This document shows, one piece after another, positions 15,761-22,693 of a DNA stretch of 22,694 nucleotides (position 1 is the first letter of the stretch; each line of letters begins with the position of its first letter). Made by a program: the position numbers and the translations under genes. The notes beneath the pieces are model-generated. The model saw nothing but the letters and a program-made list of their open reading frames with translations. It was not told the DNA's origin and did not search any database. Source of the stretch: a virus. Location of the stretch: the IMG/VR virus record IMGVR_UViG_3300033141_001264, positions 1 through 22,694 of that record; one strand, given 5' to 3'.

Positions 15761-15898
15761 CTACTCGAAAAACCTTTTCAGCGGATACAATTTAAAACTA
15801 AATAACGTTCCTATTTTTATCTCGATACCGTGTCATATAATTGCACCGACAATAGCAATATACACTGCCCATTCAAGATAATTAAGGTACTGTTTCAT
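15761..15898 (-). CDS. Microprotein with one membrane helix, interrupted by an in-frame UGA
   Basis: ATG at 15898 sits behind a perfect GGAGGTTATT site and encodes 21 residues (MKQYLNYLEWAVYIAIVGAI plus I), a single membrane helix, ending at a UGA (15835-15833). The same frame then stays open for 23 more codons (HGIEIKIGTLFSFKLYPLKR then FFE) to a TAG at 15763-15761. Joined, it would be a helix plus a basic tail. UGA is a normal stop elsewhere in this window. It may be a real 21-aa protein, a stop-readthrough product, or a gene with a nonsense change. I see no selenocysteine hairpin after the UGA. Confidence 0.45.
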
Positions 15899-15921
15899 GT
15901 AATAACCTCCATATATAGGAA

Positions 15922-15949
15922 TAGGGGCAAAGCCTAAGCCCTGCCCCTA
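15922..15949 (-). terminator. Hairpin after the decoration-protein gene (weak terminator or processing site)
   Basis: TAGGGGCA (15922-15929) and TGCCCCTA (15942-15949) form a perfect 8-bp stem with a 12-base loop. On the minus strand it is followed by TTCCTATATA, which is not a clear T-run. It lies seven bases after the decoration gene stop and could lower downstream expression or protect the abundant capsid mRNA. Confidence 0.5.
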
Positions 15950-15955
15950 GGTTGG

Positions 15956-16339
15956 TTAAGGTATCTGAATTACTGCAATTGCAGCGGCATGATCAGTTTT
16001 TAGGATTTTTCCGCTTGCAGGAGTCAAGGTAATAGATATAGTCCCTGCTTGTGCCTTATATTTAGCACCTTCAAGGATAATAACTTCTGTTTTCCCGTCT
16101 GCTACACTACCGGTTAATGCACTCCCTGCTGCCCAGTAGTCACCTGCAGCAACACTCCACCCCAATGCACCGGCACCGCTACCGTTTTCAATCATGATTA
16201 TTACTTTATGGTCGGGCGCGGTGGGTGTAATGGTAAATACTTCGGTTTCGTCAATGGTTGTGGAAGTGGCTGCATTTTTGGTTAATTCTACCTCGCTGTT
16301 GAAGGTGCTGATGTCCGTATTGGTTACACTAACTGCCAT
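15956..16339 (-). CDS. Capsid decoration-type beta protein
   Basis: This 127-aa protein is rich in Thr, Ala, Gly and Ile, with alternating beta strands (TIDETEVFTITPTAPDHKVI, KTEVIILEGAKYKAQAG, ISITLTPASG) and no enzyme motif. It lies directly downstream of the major capsid gene (15 bases), where decoration or cementing proteins are often encoded. Its start is ATG 16339 behind a perfect GGAGGTGAT site, which suggests high expression. I infer binding to the outside of the mature head. The family is not recognised with certainty. Confidence 0.65.
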   Translation of the reverse strand: MAVSVTNTDISTFNSEVELTKNAATSTTIDETEVFTITPTAPDHKVIIMIENGSGAGALGWSVAAGDYWAAGSALTGSVADGKTEVIILEGAKYKAQAGTISITLTPASGKILKTDHAAAIAVIQIP

Positions 16340-16353
16340 TTATATCACCTCCG

Positions 16354-17196
16354 TTATATAGCCGTTTCAGCGGCGTAAGTCAAGTTGAGACGTACTAAAT
16401 GGTCGCCTCGAACTACTTTGGCCCCATACACGTGCAATCCCCTTACCGCCGTGTCGAACGAACCTTCAAGTCTCATAGCTTCTGTTTCAACAATCTGATC
16501 GGCGTATACAATAGCATTATAACTGCCGGCCAGGCATTGGCTTTGTGGAGTATCTACAGTACCGAGGTTAACTACTTGGTTAGTGACGTAAATGTCAAAG
16601 CCAAGTTCTTTGGTCCATGCCATCCCGCCGGTGCCGTTGATACCGTTGTTAATCTGGAATTTGATGCCTGCCAACTGTAATTTCAGCCGTACCCAAGGGG
16701 GAATAACCATCCACATATCACTTTCAGGCACGTTCTGCTCGGCCAGTTTTTGTTGCGCTAAGCCAAGTGTCGAAAGGACGGTTGCACTGTCTAAGCTAGC
16801 ATCGGTTACAGTGTGCAAGGCATCGGTATATTTACCGAGAACAAAGCTATCGGCGGTTTCTTTAAGTTTGTAGGCAGCCCTTTCAGCTTGTGAACCTTTC
16901 AGGTCTACATTGGCCTGTGCCTTGGTAATATCGTCAACCTTGAACGCAAAGTATTTTTGTTGGTCGATTTGTAATACGACCTGTGCGTCTTTCAGTTCTT
17001 CGTAAGATACGCTGCCGGAATAAGTGTTGATTGTCGGGTCAGAAAGACCACTGAAGTAGACCGTATCGCCTGCCTTCTTGATAGTTCCGGAATACTCCTT
17101 ATTACAGATTTTCTTTGCTACCAGGTTATCTTCCAGCACCCGCAAAATCTTTGTTGACCATATCTTCGGTACAAAGTTCGGTACATCTACTGCCAT
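16354..17196 (-). CDS. Major capsid protein (P22 coat-like)
   Basis: This 280-aa protein follows the scaffold gene and begins FVPKIWSTKILRVLEDNLVA, a start typical of P22-coat-like capsid proteins. It is followed by a GDTVYFSGLSDPTINTYSG segment (N-arm and E-loop region), a long helix with AERAAYKLKETADSF, the MWMVIPPWVRLKLQL motif and a beta-rich C-terminus (VRGLHVYGAKVVRGDHLVRL). This is the order seen in HK97-fold coats. There is no protease gene upstream, so assembly probably uses scaffold release rather than cleavage. The ATG at 17196 has AAGGAGTGAT upstream. Confidence 0.85.
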   Translation of the reverse strand: MAVDVPNFVPKIWSTKILRVLEDNLVAKKICNKEYSGTIKKAGDTVYFSGLSDPTINTYSGSVSYEELKDAQVVLQIDQQKYFAFKVDDITKAQANVDLKGSQAERAAYKLKETADSFVLGKYTDALHTVTDASLDSATVLSTLGLAQQKLAEQNVPESDMWMVIPPWVRLKLQLAGIKFQINNGINGTGGMAWTKELGFDIYVTNQVVNLGTVDTPQSQCLAGSYNAIVYADQIVETEAMRLEGSFDTAVRGLHVYGAKVVRGDHLVRLNLTYAAETAI

Positions 17197-17211
17197 TGAT
17201 TATCACTCCTT

Positions 17212-17241
17212 ATCAAAAAGACCGCCTTTGATGGCGGTCTT
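17212..17241 (-). terminator. Hairpin with T-run between scaffold and capsid genes
   Basis: AAGACCGCC (17218-17226) and GGCGGTCTT (17233-17241) make a perfect 9-bp stem with a six-base loop. On the minus strand TTTGATAAGG follows the stem, whose own 3' end is CTT, giving five T's. It stands four bases after the scaffold stop, inside the operon, so it is either a partial terminator or an mRNA-stabilising end upstream of the capsid gene. Confidence 0.65.
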
Positions 17242-17244
17242 GCG

Positions 17245-18096
17245 TTATTTGAACCAGTGTTTTTGGCTCTCCATGATAGCCTTCCAGTTTTTGTTGATTT
17301 CTTCTGTTGACATTTTTTCTACTTGTTCTTTGGTGAAGTACGGTTGCTTGCCGTCTCCACCCTTGACTGGCCCTGTTGTGGCATTGGCGTTTTCTTCGTT
17401 TTTGGCTTGCTTCTCTTTGCCTTCTTGCAGTTTGGTTAATTGCTCCTTGAGTTGTTGGTTTTGATACCTGATATAAGCATCAACTAAACTTCTTTTGCCT
17501 GACTTCCATTCCTTGAACACAGATTCTGGTATTGAATCTTTCTCTTCATCGAAATATCTGCCGTTTTCTTGCTTAAAGTATTCTAGAAACTCTAATCTTT
17601 CCGCATCTTCTTTTTCCTGTTTTTCTTTTGCTTTTCTTTCTTGCTCGTATTGCTCGCGGAATTTGCGGTTTTCCAAGATTTCTTGAGCAAGTTCTTCTGG
17701 GATATTTTGTTCGATTAGCTCGTTTAGTCTTTGCTGTTCTTCTGCTTGCTTTACTGCTTCAAGGTACTGTTCTACCGTCATACCATGTTTTTTAGCTTGA
17801 TTTTCAACGAATGATAGCCTTGGGTCGTTTTCTAACTGTTGCAGCCTTTCGTAGATTTTGTCGTAATTCATGCCTTTTTGGGCCAGTTCTACAGCTTTGT
17901 CTTTGTCCAGCGGCACTTCTTCTTTGTTGTATTTAATTGTCAAGAATGGTTCTTCTGGCTCTGTCGGATCTTTCGGTTCCGTCGGCTCGGATGGTGTGTC
18001 CGGCTCCTTCGGCTCCGTCGGCTCGCCAGTAGGTTCAATCGGCTCATTAGGCTCAACAGGTTCATTAAGGGTTTGGTGGCCCTGTCCTTCTAACAT
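17245..18096 (-). CDS. Scaffolding protein with Glu-Pro repeats
   Basis: This 283-aa, highly charged protein carries proline/glutamate repeats at residues 11-50 (NEPVEPNEPIEPTGEPTEPK and similar). A short beta segment follows (FLTIKYNKEEVPL), and then long helices (about 65-225) rich in Glu, Lys and Gln. The last 35 residues (YFTKEQVEKMSTEEINKNW) form the helix-turn-helix-like end that scaffolds use to hold coat protein. Its position between the portal and capsid genes and its composition fit a procapsid scaffold that leaves before DNA packaging. The ATG at 18096 follows AGGAGG. Helical domain limits are approximate. Confidence 0.85.
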   Translation of the reverse strand: MLEGQGHQTLNEPVEPNEPIEPTGEPTEPKEPDTPSEPTEPKDPTEPEEPFLTIKYNKEEVPLDKDKAVELAQKGMNYDKIYERLQQLENDPRLSFVENQAKKHGMTVEQYLEAVKQAEEQQRLNELIEQNIPEELAQEILENRKFREQYEQERKAKEKQEKEDAERLEFLEYFKQENGRYFDEEKDSIPESVFKEWKSGKRSLVDAYIRYQNQQLKEQLTKLQEGKEKQAKNEENANATTGPVKGGDGKQPYFTKEQVEKMSTEEINKNWKAIMESQKHWFK

Positions 18097-18159
18097 TCAA
18101 ATTCCTCCTTCGCTATGGTAGGCGAAATATTTACCCAGTTTAATGTCTTATGGCAGGAC

Positions 18160-18186
18160 AAACAAAAAGCACTCAAAAGAGTGCTT
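18160..18186 (-). terminator. Terminator/attenuator upstream of the scaffold gene
   Basis: AAGCACTC (18167-18174) pairs perfectly with GAGTGCTT (18179-18186) around AAAA. On the minus strand it is followed by TTTGTTTGTCC, the stem's own TT adding to the T-run. It lies between the 46-aa gene and the scaffold gene within the head operon, so it probably reduces readthrough; a second promoter for scaffold and capsid may follow but is not clear. Confidence 0.65.
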
Positions 18187-18191
18187 GATAA

Positions 18192-18332
18192 TTAGCCTTT
18201 TTTGTGTTTAAAATACTCAATCTGCCTCAACCTGCGTACTGCGCTTGACTTGCTTTTATACGGTCCCCCCATCCTTTTGCCGCTTTCGGAGTATACATAG
18301 TATTTACCCTTGTATTTCCGTATCAGCCGCAC
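18192..18332 (-). CDS. Small basic protein overlapping the portal 3' end, 46 aa
   Basis: The frame reads MRLIRKYKGKYYVYSESGKR, then MGGPYKSKSSAVRRLRQIEY and FKHKKG. The segment 'GK-x-Y-V-x-S-x-x-GK-x-x-GGPY-x-S-K-x-x-A-x-x-RLRQ-x-E-YFKH' is a pattern I recall from small phage proteins of unknown function, which is why I accept it despite the poor start. The start is unsure: GTG 18332 (used here), GTG 18335 or CTG 18326, all close to GGGGAGG in the portal coding end. It overlaps the portal by 29 bases in another frame. A strong terminator follows. It may act in DNA packaging or head assembly. Confidence 0.65.
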   Translation of the reverse strand: MRLIRKYKGKYYVYSESGKRMGGPYKSKSSAVRRLRQIEYFKHKKG

Positions 18333-20007
18333 CACCTCCCCGCATCATCATCTGCATTATCTGCTGTTCCTGCTCCTGCTCGGGCAGGTTCATAATCTGC
18401 TGCTGTACTTCCGGGGGCAGTTGCTCTAAAAACCTTGCCATTATTTCATAGATAAACTGTTGCCTAGTGTCCTCCTGCTCTATCTCTTGAATAAGCTCCT
18501 GCCGTTTGGGTATCAATCCGTTCGGCACTCGGTCAAGGTACTGCAGGAAGGTGATTTTCTCTTGCTGTAACAGGTTGTCAAGCGTCTGCATAGCTGTGAT
18601 TTCGCTCCAATATGAGCTGGGACCAACATCTATTTTTAGTCTAAACTTCATGTCTTTGAGTTTAGAGAAGTCAAATTCCTTTATCTGCCTTTGTCCAAAC
18701 ACCTCTACGTCAATAGAACGTTTTCCATAGTAGTTAGCCATGAAATCAAGCCAGATGTAGCCTATATCCTCTACAAATTGGTATAAGTTTTGTTTAACAG
18801 TTTCGAGCGGCACTGCTGCTGCTTGCTGAACAGCTATGATAGCGCTTGTATTTTCGGGTTTGACGTCACCAAGTGCAGCGTCTGAAGCACCTAACATGTC
18901 CTTGGTATACTTAATTGCCAGGTCAATAGTCTTGAATACCTGGTCTGACATTTGGCCTGGTGAGAGGTATTTTGCTACGTCGTTTATACTTCCTGCACCT
19001 TCTACGCCTATTGCAGCACCTATCTGGTTATTCCATGCCGCTATGAGAGATTTGTTGTAAATCGCCTTCGGAAATGCAGTATGCATTAAGGACATCATGG
19101 CCATAGCAAACATCTTATTTATAAATACCTGGTTCGGGATAAGCCCTGTCCCTACTGCCTGCCCATGGTATGAGTTTTTCCTCTTATCCCAGTTCATCCA
19201 GGCTACCGAATACCTTGAAAGTTTTGTATCCCATTTATCACGAATTACGGTGTACTTGGTAATTTTTTTGGCATAGACCTTGTCGTTTTCTTTCCAGAGC
19301 TTCAAGAGTGCTATACATTTCCCGGTGTCGGTGTCTTTTTTATCCAACTCAATCTTCGACCGGTCGCCACTTTGGTACTGTGTTTCATCATCAGCAGTAA
19401 TTTTAAGTAAATCAGCCTTTTTTGCACCATAAGCCTTGGCTTCTTCTCTTAGTTTTGACACCAACTGCCGAAAAGATATGATAATATAAGGCTGGTTCTC
19501 CACTTCCGGGTCGTTTGGGTTGCCAAAAAACACGTTCACATTGTCCACTGCATCTATGTCAATATCGCCCTTCATATCCTGGCCGGTGTCTATGTTCGGG
19601 TTCCACCAAATATAAGCGCAGGCATCACCACTCAAAGCAGCATCCAAAAGCCATTGGCGCAGCTTTTGAGACATTTTCTTCTTTTCCCAGAGGGTATCAG
19701 AGTAGTTTGATACCAGTTCGGCAGCCTGCTTGATATATTCTTCTTCTTCGTTTGTCGGCTCATCTCCCACATTTTCCGGCACAAACTGCATTTTGAGGTT
19801 TTCGGACATGATTGAAGCAATAAACCAGTTTATAACACGTTTAAAAATGTTGAATACAGGTGTCGGAAGACCGTTGGCCTCTACTCCTCGCCATTGGTCA
19901 CCGGCATAGAAGGCTTCATTCTTATCCACCTGCGAATACAGGTTGATTTTATGGTTGTAGTCTATGCCCGCCTGGTACTGCAGCCATTCTGTGGTTATTT
20001 CGTTCAA
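18304..20007 (-). CDS. Portal protein
   Basis: This 567-aa protein is the ring through which DNA enters and leaves the head. The N-terminal segment has NEAFYAGDQWRG followed by PVFNIFKRVINWFIASIMSE, the usual start of podovirus-type portals. The central wing and stem contain HGQAVGTGLIPNQVFINKMF and MLGASDAALGDVKPENTSA, the conserved pattern of portal helices. The C-terminus is glutamine and methionine-rich (QEQEQQIMQMMMRGGG), like a barrel region. It lies between the terminase and scaffold genes. The start is TTG at 20007, overlapping the preceding TGA (TTGA), with AGGTGAGGA upstream. Confidence 0.9.
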   Translation of the reverse strand: MNEITTEWLQYQAGIDYNHKINLYSQVDKNEAFYAGDQWRGVEANGLPTPVFNIFKRVINWFIASIMSENLKMQFVPENVGDEPTNEEEEYIKQAAELVSNYSDTLWEKKKMSQKLRQWLLDAALSGDACAYIWWNPNIDTGQDMKGDIDIDAVDNVNVFFGNPNDPEVENQPYIIISFRQLVSKLREEAKAYGAKKADLLKITADDETQYQSGDRSKIELDKKDTDTGKCIALLKLWKENDKVYAKKITKYTVIRDKWDTKLSRYSVAWMNWDKRKNSYHGQAVGTGLIPNQVFINKMFAMAMMSLMHTAFPKAIYNKSLIAAWNNQIGAAIGVEGAGSINDVAKYLSPGQMSDQVFKTIDLAIKYTKDMLGASDAALGDVKPENTSAIIAVQQAAAVPLETVKQNLYQFVEDIGYIWLDFMANYYGKRSIDVEVFGQRQIKEFDFSKLKDMKFRLKIDVGPSSYWSEITAMQTLDNLLQQEKITFLQYLDRVPNGLIPKRQELIQEIEQEDTRQQFIYEIMARFLEQLPPEVQQQIMNLPEQEQEQQIMQMMMRGGGAADTEIQG

Positions 20008-20261
20008 TCGTCCTCACCTGCCTTCTGCGGCGTGCCGTCGTATGTCAGAATGTTCATTAGCCCCTGCGTAATTTTGTCCGTTTCCTCCTGGCTCTTTTTC
20101 GCTTCTCTGGCCTCTCTGACCATTCTAACGGGCGTTTTTATTGGTTCTATGTCCTTGCCTTGGTTGATATTTAGGCCATCTTTGAGGCCTTTTCGATAGG
20201 CCCACATTGGCAATATAAAAAGGCACAGCCCTATAACTGTACCTGTAATGAGATATTCCAT
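20004..20261 (-). CDS. Small membrane-anchored protein between terminase and portal
   Basis: This is an 85-aa protein. One hydrophobic helix (about 4-23, LITGTVIGLCLFILPMWAY) is followed by a polar, charged tail with a helical basic segment (KTPVRMVREAREAKKSQEET). No family is recognised. GGAGGGT precedes the ATG at 20261, two bases after the terminase stop, and its TGA overlaps the portal start, so all three are coupled. Its placement suggests membrane-associated packaging or virion assembly, but this is speculative. Confidence 0.7.
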   Translation of the reverse strand: MEYLITGTVIGLCLFILPMWAYRKGLKDGLNINQGKDIEPIKTPVRMVREAREAKKSQEETDKITQGLMNILTYDGTPQKAGEDD

Positions 20262-20263
20262 GG

Positions 20264-21742
20264 TTACCCTCCGTAATTGATATAATCTTGTGTTGGTGTC
20301 GGGTGAAACGGGTCCGTCTTGGGTTTTTCGAAGTTCCAGATGGGTTTTTTCTGCCTGGGCGCCATCTCTACTTTTGTCGACTGTTGTTCTCTGATATAAT
20401 GCGCTATTGCTAAACCCATTATCAAATCGTCATGCGAACCTTCCTGCGCCTCCGGTTTGCCCTGCTCGTTTCTAACGAAAGTGAGCATTTCTTCAAGTGT
20501 GCCAACGTCGTTAATAAGTTCTGGTGATTCACGGACGACAGTAACCAGCTCAGATATAACCAGGGGCCGCGTAACTTTCGTCGTCTGGAAGCCATATGCG
20601 TCTTTAATTTTGCCCGTGAATGTGTCTTCACGCTTTCTAATAAACTGCTTATAATATTTAAGCCTTTGCAATTCCTTAACCGGGTGCGTGCTAAAATTCG
20701 TTTCAATACCGATAAGCGCATTGTTGTAATATTTCCCCAAGCAGTACATTTGTTGAGCGTAAAGGTCCTCGTCAAACTGATGTCTTAACACTGCCGCCTG
20801 GTTGCCGGTAATGTTGTTTAAAACGTGGCCGGTGAAGTAGTCCGAACCTTCGCCAGCAGTGTCACCGCCCAACACGTAAGGATAACCTTTCTTTACGTCT
20901 TCGTAAATGCTAATGTAGCCGTCCGGTGCATCTACCCACCTGATACTTTCGTCAATGATTCTCCTGCCGTCGTCGTCGTAAACAAAATAACCGCGTTTAA
21001 GCGGCTGTCTGTCTTTAGTTTCGGCAATTCTTTCGTTGACTATGCGGGCCGGAAAGATTGTCTTGCCCAGAACCCCCCACTGGCCCAAACAATAAACCTG
21101 ATAGTAATATTCATCTGTGTCTTTAAAGCCTTCCAGCACGGCAATGTTTTCCGCGTCTAGAAACCTGTTGTCCCGATACGTTGAATGAACTATTGTGGTA
21201 CTTTCTCGAGGTCTGTCGAAAAACTCCTCTTTGAGCCAATGCGTAATAGAAACAGGGTTAAACGTAAGTATAATCTGCCGGTAATTCCGCATCCTGCCAC
21301 GCATACGAATATCCAGCTGCCGGAAGTCCTCTGCCGTCAATTCCGACGCTTCTTCAATCCATATCCCGGTGACGCAGTGAATTGACTTCAGTTTTTCAAC
21401 GTCGTCCAAGCCAGAGAACAATATTTCGCTGTCGTTTAAGCAGGTAATATGCAGATCGCTTTTGTTGACTTTGAAAAGCTTCCCCATGCCCCAATCGGCA
21501 ATAATACTTCTAAGTAAAGCAAAGCAACTCTCCCGCAATGTCCGGGCAACTTTTCGCACAACTAAAAACCGGTGACCGCGCTCGGTGAGTATTCTGTATA
21601 TAAGCTTCTGCGCCGCAAATACCGATTTCCCACTAGAACCACCGCCCCAAAGGACTAAATACCGACTTTTGTCGCTATATAGCGAGTAAAACTTTTCGTT
21701 GGTGACGTGGGGTAGATTAGTAAGGTCGATTTGTATATCCAT
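20264..21742 (-). CDS. terL: Terminase large subunit
   Basis: This is the DNA-packaging motor and nuclease. Numbered from ATG 21742 (492 aa), Walker A is GGGSSGKS at 33-40, Walker B with catalytic Glu is GIWIEE at 126-131, and the coupling motif LTFNP is at 159-163. The nuclease domain has Asp294 in LGGDTAGEGSD, Glu347 in IGIETN, and Asp438-Asp439 in GSHDDLIMGLA. The length is ordinary. The frame also allows GTG 21772 (ten residues longer), but that start has no ribosome site; ATG 21742 has AAGGGA about 11 bases upstream, so the choice is uncertain. It lies between a 75-aa ORF and the membrane protein gene. Confidence 0.95.
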   Translation of the reverse strand: MDIQIDLTNLPHVTNEKFYSLYSDKSRYLVLWGGGSSGKSVFAAQKLIYRILTERGHRFLVVRKVARTLRESCFALLRSIIADWGMGKLFKVNKSDLHITCLNDSEILFSGLDDVEKLKSIHCVTGIWIEEASELTAEDFRQLDIRMRGRMRNYRQIILTFNPVSITHWLKEEFFDRPRESTTIVHSTYRDNRFLDAENIAVLEGFKDTDEYYYQVYCLGQWGVLGKTIFPARIVNERIAETKDRQPLKRGYFVYDDDGRRIIDESIRWVDAPDGYISIYEDVKKGYPYVLGGDTAGEGSDYFTGHVLNNITGNQAAVLRHQFDEDLYAQQMYCLGKYYNNALIGIETNFSTHPVKELQRLKYYKQFIRKREDTFTGKIKDAYGFQTTKVTRPLVISELVTVVRESPELINDVGTLEEMLTFVRNEQGKPEAQEGSHDDLIMGLAIAHYIREQQSTKVEMAPRQKKPIWNFEKPKTDPFHPTPTQDYINYGG

Positions 21743-21778
21743 AAAATGCTCAATCCCTTGTGGCCGTACCACGATGTA

Positions 21779-22006
21779 TTACATTCCCAAAAACAACTCT
21801 TCGGCAATTCTTAAAACGCCTAGTGCCCTCGATAACTGTTGTGCAGTATTCCCAATTCTTATGTCCCCGTTCTTAAGCTGATATATTATAATTGCGTCTG
21901 CAAGTTCGCCCGATTCTATCCATTTGCCAAACGAGTCATGTAAGCACTCTAAAGACACATGCCCGTTTTTACGGTCGCGGTAAACTTTTAGATTGACCGT
22001 CTCCAT
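21779..22006 (-). CDS. Small protein next to terminase, 75 aa, unknown
   Basis: The protein begins METVNLKVYRDRKNGHVSLE and contains FGKWIESGELADAIIIYQLK, a short beta-like segment (NGDIRIGN) and a C-terminal helix (RALGVLRIAEELFL). I recall similar small proteins beside phage terminase genes but no function. The ATG at 22006 follows AGGGGGAG at good distance. It lies between the small and large terminase genes, so it may be a packaging accessory. There are no membrane segments. Confidence 0.7.
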   Translation of the reverse strand: METVNLKVYRDRKNGHVSLECLHDSFGKWIESGELADAIIIYQLKNGDIRIGNTAQQLSRALGVLRIAEELFLGM

Positions 22007-22121
22007 TTTCCACTCCCCCTATACCATAAATGGGAAAATCATCTAAAAATAAAAACCCTTAATTTCCAATGGTTCAGTCTACTTCGTCCACCAGCCGGAT
22101 ACCAAAAATTACTCCGTTTTT

Positions 22122-22139
22122 GCTGGAAATTATTCCAGC
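22122..22139. other. Hairpin overlapping the small terminase stop codon
   Basis: GCTGGAA (22122-22128) pairs with TTCCAGC (22133-22139) with a four-base loop that includes the TAA stop of the small terminase. There is no T-run on either strand, so it is not a typical terminator. It may be an mRNA processing or packaging-related structure. The rest of the 123-base gap to the next gene shows nothing convincing. Confidence 0.3.
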
Positions 22140-22504
22140 CCCTCCGGTTTCTTGATAACAAACTGCACCGGCCCGCCGTCTTTGCCGGTGAGTTCTTGCT
22201 GTACGCGGTCTTTGTATTTGTGCGGCATTGCACCTTTTAAAAGGAAAATTAAAAGCGTGTCGCTGCCGTCGTAAGCTCGGCGCACTGCTTCCGCTTCCAG
22301 CTTCTCTGCCACCTGGTTCAAAGCATCTTCAATTTGCGCATCAAATTCCTCATCTTTTTTGCGAGCGTCATATATAGTCTGGCGGGCAACTCCGCAAGCT
22401 TCTGCGGCTGCTGTTATTGTACCAAGCTCGACAATCTTTTTAATCAGTTTTTTCTTTTTTTGCACAGTCAGTTTTGTACGATTTGCCACGGCGCCCGCTA
22501 CCAC
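22130..22504 (-). CDS. terS: Terminase small subunit
   Basis: This 124-aa DNA-recognition subunit should select phage DNA for the large terminase. Residues about 28-53 form a helix-turn-helix (GTITAAAEACGVARQTIYDA), followed by a coiled, charged helix (DALNQVAEKLEAEAVRRAYD) and DTLLIFLLKGAMPHKYKDR, a typical terS sequence. The start is unsure: GTG 22504 and GTG 22489 are both in frame. A well-placed ATG at 22511 (GGGGA site, ATGA overlap with the upstream stop) is in another frame and stops after 23 codons. A run of A7-G-A6 on the coding strand follows the start region. It is the second gene of the late block as seen here. Confidence 0.85.
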   Translation of the reverse strand: MVAGAVANRTKLTVQKKKKLIKKIVELGTITAAAEACGVARQTIYDARKKDEEFDAQIEDALNQVAEKLEAEAVRRAYDGSDTLLIFLLKGAMPHKYKDRVQQELTGKDGGPVQFVIKKPEGLE

Positions 22505-22507
22505 CTT

Positions 22508-22693
22508 TCATTTTGATTCCCCGCCGTCTATCACTTTCAAGAATAGCTTCTTTTCCGGTTCCTGATTCGCCAATCCTTGCGCCGCTTCGTATAGCCAGTA
22601 CGCTACTTCTTCGCTCGTGTTTTCCTCGTCTCTCGTTACGACGTAGATTTTTCCTTTTTCTTTGAAAATTTCTATTTCTATCACTATATCGGC
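22508..22693 (-). CDS. Partial small protein at right edge
   Basis: An open frame runs in from the window edge for 61 codons (ADIVIEIEIFKEKGKIYVVT..., EEVAYWLYEAAQGLANQEPE, KLFLKVIDGGESK) and ends at TGA 22510-22508. The only in-window start is GTG at 22684, without a visible ribosome site, so the true start may lie outside. It has a beta-then-helix composition and no recognised family. Its stop overlaps an ATG leading into the small terminase region, so it probably belongs to the same operon. Confidence 0.55.
   Translation of the reverse strand, partial: ADIVIEIEIFKEKGKIYVVTRDEENTSEEVAYWLYEAAQGLANQEPEKKLFLKVIDGGESK

Noticed and set aside
15798-15835. Selenocysteine insertion at the UGA of the microprotein
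   Set aside because: The bases just after the UGA do not form the hairpin that bacterial selenocysteine insertion requires.
15257-15881. Two overlapping plus-strand frames across the zinc-finger and beta-protein genes
   Set aside because: The minus-strand genes have strong starts, coupling and a recognisable zinc finger; the plus-strand frames have none of these.
17870-18121. Plus-strand frame rich in Gly-Ser repeats
   Set aside because: It is the reverse-strand shadow of the scaffold's Glu-Pro repeats and lacks a ribosome site.
22052-22085. Promoter between terS and the 75-aa gene (TTGGAA, 17 bases, TTAGAT on minus strand)
   Set aside because: The -10 matches only three of six positions in an AT-rich gap, so it is not distinguishable from chance.
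22039-22233. Minus-strand 64-aa frame overlapping the small terminase end
   Set aside because: It is an out-of-frame shadow of terS with no supporting start or family pattern.
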